A stretch of 10,924 nt of DNA from JAICKN01 sp036491415 (GTDB taxonomy: Bacteria > Acidobacteriota > Terriglobia > Terriglobales > Acidobacteriaceae): the NCBI GenBank assembly GCA_036491415.1, contig DASXCC010000122.1:1-10924 (forward strand). The letters run 5' to 3'. Position 1 is the stretch's first letter. Every line of letters begins with the position of its first letter. The translations under genes and the position numbers were made by a program. Of this stretch, positions 6,203-10,924 are shown piece by piece. Below the pieces are notes generated by a model. That model was not told the origin of the DNA, did not search any database, and saw only the letters and a list, made by a program, of their open reading frames with translations.

Positions 6203-7816
6203 TTACATCCACCGGAACAGTGTGATGTTGTGCCCGAAAAATTCTGGATGGATGCTATGCGACTGGGGCGAATTGGGGGGAAGTGGAGAAGAGTGGGCGT
6301 CTGTCTGCAAACTCTCCGCGAGATGAATGTTCCATCCCGCCTGGAAAACCCAGACAGATTGTTGGGGATGATAGGCGGCAGTCTGCATGAAGTTGTTCCA
6401 TTTTTGACGTAGAAGTTCAAGCGTGAAAATACTTTGATCCGGAGTAGTTGAAACGACGCGATAGCCTGCGCAGGAATACGTCCAAAAACCTGGGAGCGCC
6501 GTTGTATCCGGAACTGCAGACGGGCAGAGGTAATACTGCAACAGGAAATTGGTTTGCAAATCGATAAACAACAAACTGCCAGGCGTGGCTTGCGTTTTGA
6601 TCGCAGTGATTGATTGCGTCATGTTGGCACGTGCTTGATCTGTCCTTGTCATGTAGGGACGATGCGGTGACCCCAGAAGCTGACAAAGAAGGATGACGAG
6701 CGAAACAACAGCAATTGCCCGTATGCGCTGTCGGGAAAACATTCGATCCCCCGCATAGCTGATTCCTGCAATCGAGAACATCACAAGAAATGAAGAGTGC
6801 CGCGTGCCGCCGTATGGATACAGGTCCGCATACGCGACCACGCAGTTCAACACATAAGGCAGGATTAAAAATATTGCGAAGAGCGGTTGCCGGGCTTGTC
6901 CTCTCGGAAGTTTCGCTTTCAGCAATAAAACGATCCCAATCAAAAAAATAATTCCTGCTATATCTCCAATCGCCAACTGGCTGCATAAGAATTGAAATGT
7001 GCCGAATGTTCGTGCAAAAGCGAACGACAACACATGATCATGGCCGTGATGAAAAAAAGAATTCGGCAAAGACTCGGTGAGCGCACGCTGTGCCTGATCA
7101 CTACCTCTTTGGATCGAGATGTGTGTCTTGTAGAGAAAACCGAACAAGCTCAACGCCGCGAGTTGTCCCACACCCCAAATCGCAATCACGCCAAACGGCA
7201 ATTTCTCCCGCAGTAATCGCAACAATGAATAAATTCCTAACGACGCCACAAATAGCAGCGCTGAATAATGCGTGAGCATGGCCAGATATAGAAAAAAGAA
7301 TGAAAGCGACAGCCACCATGCACTGCGTTCCTGGAAAGCCCGCTCCAGGAGATAAACGGTTATCGACAAAAAGCACAGCAGGAATGCATACTGCCGTACC
7401 TCAGCAGAGAGTTCGACCATTGGGGGCAAAAAGCAGGCCAAAAGAAAACCGATCCACGCCGCGCTTTTTCCAAGAACAATTTTGATCCAGTAAAAAAGGA
7501 ACAGACAGAAAACTGTGCCGGCGATGACCGAGGGCAGACGCAGCCAAAGTTCTGAAAATCCCAATTGGCGCCAGAAATACAGGAAAATGATAAACAGCGG
7601 CGGGTGGGCTAATCCCAGGCTCGCTTTATATGCAGTTGTGAGAGAATTTTGGTAGGCAGTCAGCGCGTGGAGCGCCTCGTCCGGATTGAGAAACGTGCCG
7701 GAAGCCTTCCAAAGACGCACCAGAAATGCCAGCGCGAGAATTGCAAAAAGCGCAACTTGCGAATGCGCGTCCGGATGGGGAGCAGGCTCCCTCCGTGAGA
7801 TGTTGCGTGAGTTCAT
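6203..7816 (-). CDS. GT-C family membrane glycosyltransferase (GT39/ArnT/PMT-like)
   Basis: An integral membrane protein of 537 residues with about nine to eleven hydrophobic segments, expected to transfer a sugar from a polyprenyl-phosphate donor on the outer face of the inner membrane. Residues 21-36 form the first membrane helix (VALFAILALAFLVRLW), followed in the first outer loop by GTFLNPDEALHA (40-51), whose Asp-Glu pair is the family's catalytic/metal motif. LGLAHPPLFIIFLYFW (68-83), WLRLPSVIAG and EVRQYAFLLCF are also typical of GT39/GT83 proteins. After the helices a soluble C-terminal part (from about 420) ends in HNITLFRWM. The start is ATG at 7816; a TTG at 7819 precedes it directly and no strong ribosome binding site distinguishes them. 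Acceptor unknown; surface polysaccharide, lipid or protein are all possible. Transcribed toward the PEP-CTERM-like gene and divergent from the hydrolase. Confidence 0.87.
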   Translation of the reverse strand: MNSRNISRREPAPHPDAHSQVALFAILALAFLVRLWKASGTFLNPDEALHALTAYQNSLTTAYKASLGLAHPPLFIIFLYFWRQLGFSELWLRLPSVIAGTVFCLFLFYWIKIVLGKSAAWIGFLLACFLPPMVELSAEVRQYAFLLCFLSITVYLLERAFQERSAWWLSLSFFFLYLAMLTHYSALLFVASLGIYSLLRLLREKLPFGVIAIWGVGQLAALSLFGFLYKTHISIQRGSDQAQRALTESLPNSFFHHGHDHVLSFAFARTFGTFQFLCSQLAIGDIAGIIFLIGIVLLLKAKLPRGQARQPLFAIFLILPYVLNCVVAYADLYPYGGTRHSSFLVMFSIAGISYAGDRMFSRQRIRAIAVVSLVILLCQLLGSPHRPYMTRTDQARANMTQSITAIKTQATPGSLLFIDLQTNFLLQYYLCPSAVPDTTALPGFWTYSCAGYRVVSTTPDQSIFTLELLRQKWNNFMQTAAYHPQQSVWVFQAGWNIHLAESLQTDAHSSPLPPNSPQSHSIHPEFFGHNITLFRWM

Positions 7817-7883
7817 CAATCCGGTAAGAGTTTACCGAAGATTCAAAATAAAAGAATTTCGCGAATCAAAATCTGCACTGCTC

Positions 7884-7898
7884 AGGAGAAGTACATTG
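7884..7898 (+). promoter_or_regulatory. Ribosome binding site that decides a TTG start
   Basis: AGGAG at 7884-7888 lies seven bases before TTG at 7896. The same frame is open back to 7686, but that stretch overlaps the divergent glycosyltransferase gene and encodes nothing resembling the hydrolase family, so the TTG is the likely start. Confidence 0.7.
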
Positions 7899-8738
7899 GA
7901 ATTGATCCGACGCAGGCTTGGAAAATTTGACCTGATCAGCGTGACGGACGGAATTTATCAGTTTGACGGCGGAGCGATGTTCGGCGTAGTCCCAAAAGTT
8001 ATGTGGGAAAAGAAAATGCCCGCCGATGATAAAAACCGGATTAATGTGTCTCTAAATTCCGTCGTGGTGAAGACAGGAAAACATACCGTCCTGATCGAGA
8101 CTGGTCTGGGCGACAAGCTGACTCCAAAGATGGCATCCATTTATGGCATGCCGGCAGGGTTACTCAACAATTTAAAAGCTGCGGGAATTTCGCCCGAAGA
8201 AATCGACATTGTCATCAACAGCCACCTGCACTTCGACCACTGCGGCTGGAACACGGTCCGCAAGAACGGAACGATCGTCCCCACATTCCCCAACGCTACC
8301 TATTATGCGCAGGAAGTCGAACTGAAACACGGACATCTGCAACTGGAGCGCGACGCGGTCAGTTACATCAGCGAAAATTATGATCCCTTGGTGGAAAGCG
8401 GGCAGATGAAGCTCATCAATGGCGACCAGGAAATCGTCCCGGGAATTTCCTTACGTGTTTATCGCGGCCACACCGAGAGCATGCAGGCCATCATGGTACA
8501 CAGTGAAGGCGAAACCGCGTGTTACATCGGGGACCTGATTCCGACCGTGGCGCATCTTGACCTCGCGTGGGTGATGGCTTTTGATCTGGAGCCGCTCCTA
8601 ACGATTGAGAGTAAAAAGCGGTTCTATGCTGAGGCGATTCCCGGGAACTGGCTGACGATGTTCACGCATGATCCCAAGAATGCGTGGGTTTATCTGGAAA
8701 AAACGAAAAACGGTAAGGTTATTCCGCGACCAGAATAA
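7896..8738 (+). CDS. Metallo-beta-lactamase-fold hydrolase, YtnP-like (putative lactonase)
   Basis: A 280-residue zinc-dependent hydrolase, cytoplasmic (no signal peptide), close in length to Bacillus YtnP. It starts at TTG 7896. The N-terminal part has GIYQFDGGAMFGVVPKVMWEKK (19-40), a signature of the YtnP-like branch. The dinuclear metal site is complete: HLHFDH (H110, H112, D114, H115), H192 in YRGHTESMQ, D213 in CYIGDLIPT and H258 in FTHDP. YtnP-type proteins have been reported as quorum-quenching acyl-homoserine lactonases, but this fold covers many substrates, so the reaction stays open. It is divergent from the glycosyltransferase (79-base gap) and converges on the phosphoesterase gene with a 6-base gap. 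Fold and metal site are firm; substrate is inferred. Confidence 0.9.
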   Translation: MELIRRRLGKFDLISVTDGIYQFDGGAMFGVVPKVMWEKKMPADDKNRINVSLNSVVVKTGKHTVLIETGLGDKLTPKMASIYGMPAGLLNNLKAAGISPEEIDIVINSHLHFDHCGWNTVRKNGTIVPTFPNATYYAQEVELKHGHLQLERDAVSYISENYDPLVESGQMKLINGDQEIVPGISLRVYRGHTESMQAIMVHSEGETACYIGDLIPTVAHLDLAWVMAFDLEPLLTIESKKRFYAEAIPGNWLTMFTHDPKNAWVYLEKTKNGKVIPRPE

Positions 8739-8744
8739 TCGCAG

Positions 8745-9218
8745 TCACTCTACGACGCTTAGTTCCTTGATCTCAGCGCGAACTGCCCCGTTTTCAATCG
8801 TCAAAATTCCTACGCTGATCGGAAGCCGAAACCGCCTTGGCCCCGCGCTCCCTGGATTGAAATACAGCACGCCGTTTTTTACTTCCTGCTTGGGAATGTG
8901 CGAATGTCCATAGACCACAGCGGCGAATCCTGCCGCCCTGGGATTCAGATCCAATGCTTCCAACTTATGCAGCATGTAGATGGTGACATCTCCCGCTTCC
9001 AGCACATTCGTCTCAGGAATCGCTTTCGCCCAAGGATCACGATCCACATTTCCACGAACGGCCGTGACCGGAGCAATTTGCTCCAGCGTCTTTAGAATTT
9101 CTGGATCGCCGACATCGCCGGCGTGAAGGATGAAATCGGAGTCTTGCAGTGCGTTGAGCGCTTCCGGGCGAAGCAGGCCGTGTGTATCAGAGATAATGCC
9201 GATCGTGAGAGATCTCAC
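8745..9218 (-). CDS. YfcE/MJ0936-type metallophosphoesterase
   Basis: A 157-residue calcineurin-like phosphodiesterase of the small YfcE/MJ0936 group, usually active in vitro on model phosphodiesters with Mn2+ or Ni2+; the natural substrate is not known. The metal and phosphate motifs are all present: SDTHG (D11, H13), GDVGD (D35), RGNVD (N57), H84 in YMLHKLE, and GHSHIP (H105, H107), then NPGSAGPRR (121-129). The start is GTG at 9218, giving MRSLTIGIISDTHG, the standard position relative to the first strand; GGGA about 11 bases upstream is a modest ribosome binding site. It lies 93 bases downstream of purM on the same strand, separated by a repeat-like element, and may be read from the same transcript. 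Confidence 0.92.
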   Translation of the reverse strand: MRSLTIGIISDTHGLLRPEALNALQDSDFILHAGDVGDPEILKTLEQIAPVTAVRGNVDRDPWAKAIPETNVLEAGDVTIYMLHKLEALDLNPRAAGFAAVVYGHSHIPKQEVKNGVLYFNPGSAGPRRFRLPISVGILTIENGAVRAEIKELSVVE

Positions 9219-9261
9219 GATTCATGATCCCGGCTGTAGCAGATTTAATCTTGCCATCCGT

Positions 9262-9290
9262 AGGGTTCCTCGCTGCGCTCGGAATGACAT
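9262..9290. repeat. Dispersed-repeat-like palindromic element
   Basis: The core TTCCTCGCTGCGCTCGGAA (9266-9284) is followed by TGACAT. It has TTCC/GGAA ends and an inner imperfect symmetry (CTCGC...GCTCG). From memory, near-identical CGAGCGCAGCGAGGAA-type sequences are scattered between genes in many bacterial genomes, including Acidobacteriota. Only one copy is in this window, so repeat status rests on that recollection. It lies between purM and the phosphoesterase gene. Confidence 0.5.
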
Positions 9291-9311
9291 GAAAACTTAA
9301 AGTGCTTGGAA

Positions 9312-10364
9312 CTACGTGTACATCACTTTGCGGTCGCCTTTGACGATGCGGCCAACGGTGTGGGCTTTTTCTCCGGCGCGTTCCAGAACGCTTTGGGCTT
9401 TCTTGAATTTTTTGCCGGGGATTACAAGCAGCATGCCAATTCCCATATTGAAGGTACGCAGCATTTCATCCTGAGGAACATTCCCCAGTTTTTGCAGATG
9501 CTCGAAGATGGGAAGCACGGGCCAGGTACCAAGCTCAATTACTGAGGCCACGCCCTTGGGCAGCACGCGAGGCAGATTTTCTGTAATGCCACCGCCGGTA
9601 ATGTGCGCCATGGCAGAGACACATTCCGCGGCCATCAGCTTTCGGATGATCGGCCAATAGCTCTTATGCGTACGCAGAAGCTCATTGCCGACCTTGCCCT
9701 TAAGTTCATTTACGTAGGTGTCGAGCGTGTAGCCGCCAACCTCAAATAACAACTTGCGGGCCAGGGAATATCCGTTTGTGTGCAGGCCGTTGGAAGGCAG
9801 GCCGAGAATCACATCTCCAATTTCAACGGTTTTGCCGGTGATAATCCGTTCGCGCTCCACAACGCCAACAATAAAACCAGCGAGGTCGTATTCGCCCTCC
9901 GGATAAAAGCCGGGCATTTCGGCCGTCTCGCCACCAATCAAAGCGCATCCGTTGGCCTTGCAAGCCGTAGCCAAACCTTCCACTACTTTTTCCGCGATTT
10001 CCGGTTGCAGCGTTCCCGTAGCCAGATAATCCATAAAGAACATGGGGGCCGCGCCTTGCACTGCAATATCGTTGACGCAATGATTGACCAAATCTGCGCC
10101 GATAGTCTGGTGAACGTTCATTTCGAACGCAATCTTCAGCTTCGTACCTACGCCGTCCACGCTTGAAACCAGCACAGGATCGATATATTTCGTCTTGTCG
10201 ATGGAAAATAGGCCGCCGAAGCCGCCGATTTCGCTTAATACTCCCCGATTGAAGGTTTTGTGGGCGAGGTATTTAATCCGCTTTTTGGTGCGGTTGGCGC
10301 GGTCGATGTCTACGCCTGCGTCGGCGTATGTGATGGGTTCAGTCTTGGGAGTCTGTGAGGCCAC
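9312..10364 (-). CDS. purM: Phosphoribosylformylglycinamidine cyclo-ligase (AIR synthetase)
   Basis: ATP-dependent enzyme that closes the imidazole ring to make aminoimidazole ribonucleotide, step five of purine synthesis, in the cytoplasm. The 350-residue length is standard. Motifs: YADAGVDID (13-21), SSVDGVGTKLKIA (67-79) with the nucleotide-binding loop, GADLVNHCVNDIAVQGA (89-105), GGETAEMPGFY (144-154), LPSNGLHTNGYSLAR, HITGGGITENLPRVLP and FNMGIGM near the C-terminus. The start is GTG at 10364: an in-frame stop lies only seven codons upstream and no ATG precedes YADAGVD, so little choice exists, although no strong ribosome binding site is seen. It is not next to purN or other pur genes here. 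It is divergent from recA across a 511-base gap. Confidence 0.97.
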   Translation of the reverse strand: MASQTPKTEPITYADAGVDIDRANRTKKRIKYLAHKTFNRGVLSEIGGFGGLFSIDKTKYIDPVLVSSVDGVGTKLKIAFEMNVHQTIGADLVNHCVNDIAVQGAAPMFFMDYLATGTLQPEIAEKVVEGLATACKANGCALIGGETAEMPGFYPEGEYDLAGFIVGVVERERIITGKTVEIGDVILGLPSNGLHTNGYSLARKLLFEVGGYTLDTYVNELKGKVGNELLRTHKSYWPIIRKLMAAECVSAMAHITGGGITENLPRVLPKGVASVIELGTWPVLPIFEHLQKLGNVPQDEMLRTFNMGIGMLLVIPGKKFKKAQSVLERAGEKAHTVGRIVKGDRKVMYT

Positions 10365-10520
10365 GAGCCAATTGTCCGCTGCTTATTTACGAATGCAGAA
10401 TATTTGGATTCACAATCAGGAAATCGTTGGGAACGCGGGTAATTGTAGCACGTCGTACACCCATGCAGAGAACACTCCTTGCGGAAAGCAGAGTAGGAAG
10501 TGCGCGAATACGATGGTGAA

Positions 10521-10600
10521 ACAAAAACGCCTCCGGGATGCGACCGAGGCGTTTAAGGGAGCAGGGACTCTGGTCCCTGACGGCGTACATGCCGGAATTA
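10521..10600 (-). ncRNA. Candidate small RNA ending at an orphan terminator
   Basis: Read on the minus strand this stretch gives a CGGC/GCCG hairpin, then a 7-base stem CAGGGAC/GTCCCTG with loop CAGA, then a terminator stem AAACGCCTC/GAGGCGTTT followed by TTTTTGTTT. The arrangement fits the 3' end of a short structured transcript. The 5' end and promoter are not identified, so the right limit is arbitrary. It could instead be only a structured spacer. Confidence 0.3.
10525..10554 (-). terminator. Orphan intrinsic terminator between purM and recA
   Basis: A 9-base inverted repeat AAACGCCTC (10525-10533) / GAGGCGTTT (10546-10554) with a 12-base loop. On the minus strand the stem runs into a run of five Ts followed by GTTT, the classic form; on the plus strand the T-run is only three. 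Neither flanking gene is transcribed into it: purM reads away to the left and recA away to the right. Confidence 0.65.
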
Positions 10601-10797
10601 CGCTATATCGGAGTAGAGATGCGATTCCCGGCTGAGCAAATCATACGAGGAGAGTCGCAGGGCTTGACGTGAGAAGTAAAAAATCATCCCAGGCTGCGTG
10701 CCGAATCGGAAATATGCGTTGAATATTTCAAAGCGGGAACTAATTCCTCACAAAAGCGTGATGAGCGAACCTATGTAATGAATAAAATCAGTGGAAA

Positions 10798-10832
10798 TTC
10801 GCCTTTCATTCGCTTTCGCAGATATGTATAAT
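10798..10832 (+). promoter_or_regulatory. Putative recA promoter with tandem direct repeat in the -35 region
   Basis: A consensus -10 box TATAAT lies at 10827-10832, 43 bases before the recA ATG. No good TTGACA is found at 16-18 bases; instead that place holds a direct repeat, TTCGCCTTTC (10798-10807) and TTCGCTTTC (10809-10817), spaced about one helical turn. A regulator bound there could replace or block the -35 contact. The classical LexA boxes of E. coli, Bacillus or alphaproteobacteria are not seen. Confidence 0.5.
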
Positions 10833-10875
10833 CCGCCCTTAAGTAATCATTCAAAAATTCTCAGGAGCAATTTTT

Positions 10876-10924
10876 ATGGCCGACGAGCGCGGAAAAGCAA
10901 TTGATCTAGCTCTTCAACAGATTG
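10876..10924 (+). CDS. recA: Recombinase RecA, N-terminal 16 codons only
   Basis: The start is ATG at 10876 with AGGAG (10863-10867) eight bases upstream. The visible residues MADERGKAIDLALQQI match the start of RecA proteins, whose N-terminal helix mediates subunit contacts in the filament. RecA drives strand exchange in homologous recombination and activates the LexA co-protease response where LexA is present. The rest, including the Walker motifs, lies outside the window. The assignment rests on the N-terminus alone but this sequence is distinctive. Confidence 0.88.
   Translation, partial: MADERGKAIDLALQQI

Larger units (their letters stand above)
10365..10875. other. Long intergenic region between divergent purM and recA
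   Basis: 511 bases without a convincing gene. It should hold the purM promoter at the left and the recA promoter at the right. In between are a terminator-like hairpin (10525-10554), two smaller hairpins (10562-10579 and 10581-10594), a dyad TTGAATATTTCAA (10719-10731), a dyad GGAACTAATTCC (10736-10747) and a tandem repeat (10798-10817). The open frames that cross it continue antisense through purM or have no family features. Confidence 0.7.

Noticed and set aside
7686..7895. N-terminal extension of the hydrolase frame by 70 codons
   Set aside because: It overlaps the divergent glycosyltransferase gene, resembles no part of the family, and a strong AGGAG precedes the TTG at 7896.
10387..10590. 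67-residue minus-strand open frame between purM and recA
   Set aside because: No convincing ribosome binding site or family features, and it runs through the terminator hairpin.
1..10924. Mobile elements, CRISPR arrays, tRNA or rRNA genes
   Set aside because: No regularly spaced repeats, transposase or integrase frames, cloverleaf-like sequence or rRNA signature were found.

Overview
This window reads as a core chromosomal stretch of a moderate-GC bacterium, most likely an Acidobacteriota (Terriglobia-like) member. The lineage call is an inference. It rests on the RecA N-terminus (MADERGKAIDLALQQI), an eight-cysteine zinc-ribbon-like protein of a type I associate with this group, a receiver-like/PilZ fusion, a degenerate PEP-CTERM-type protein, and a dispersed-repeat-like sequence containing CTCGCTGCGCTCGG. 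I see no insertion sequence, phage, CRISPR array, rRNA or tRNA. Gene density is high and strands alternate in short units.

Layout, left to right. Positions 1-1468 (+) hold the 3' part of ferrochelatase (hemH) followed 10 bases later by rsmD, the 16S rRNA m2G966 methyltransferase. Positions 1475-2026 (-) hold an unrecognised 183-residue protein. Positions 2258-2653 (+) encode a Rid/YjgF-family protein that lacks the catalytic arginine. It converges on an HU-family DNA-binding protein (2722-3015, -), and a clear hairpin terminator lies between the two. Positions 3267-3911 (+) encode the Cys-rich protein, whose end overlaps the end of folK (3898-4404, -). A receiver-like/PilZ protein (4500-5177, +) and a 74-residue unknown (5275-5499, +) follow. 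The unknown converges on a secreted PEP-CTERM-like protein (5541-6020, -), and a hairpin sits between them. A GT-C family membrane glycosyltransferase (6203-7816, -) is divergent from a YtnP-like metallo-beta-lactamase-fold hydrolase (7896-8738, +). That gene converges on a YfcE-type phosphoesterase (8745-9218, -), which lies downstream of purM (9312-10364, -). The window ends with the first 16 codons of recA (10876 onward, +).

Most genes are single-gene or two-gene units for heme, folate, purine, ribosome maturation and nucleoid functions, so this is not an accessory island and I do not find a convincing new multi-gene system. The most interesting unexplained DNA is the 511-base gap between the divergent purM and recA genes. 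It contains a canonical intrinsic terminator with its T-run on the minus strand that serves no visible gene, two adjacent hairpins beside it, and a tandem direct repeat and dyads in front of a consensus recA -10 box. Other items worth checking are a perfect 17-base palindrome upstream of the PEP-CTERM-like gene, the arginine-less Rid protein, the PEG variant of the PEP-CTERM motif, and the dispersed-repeat-like sequence between purM and the phosphoesterase.
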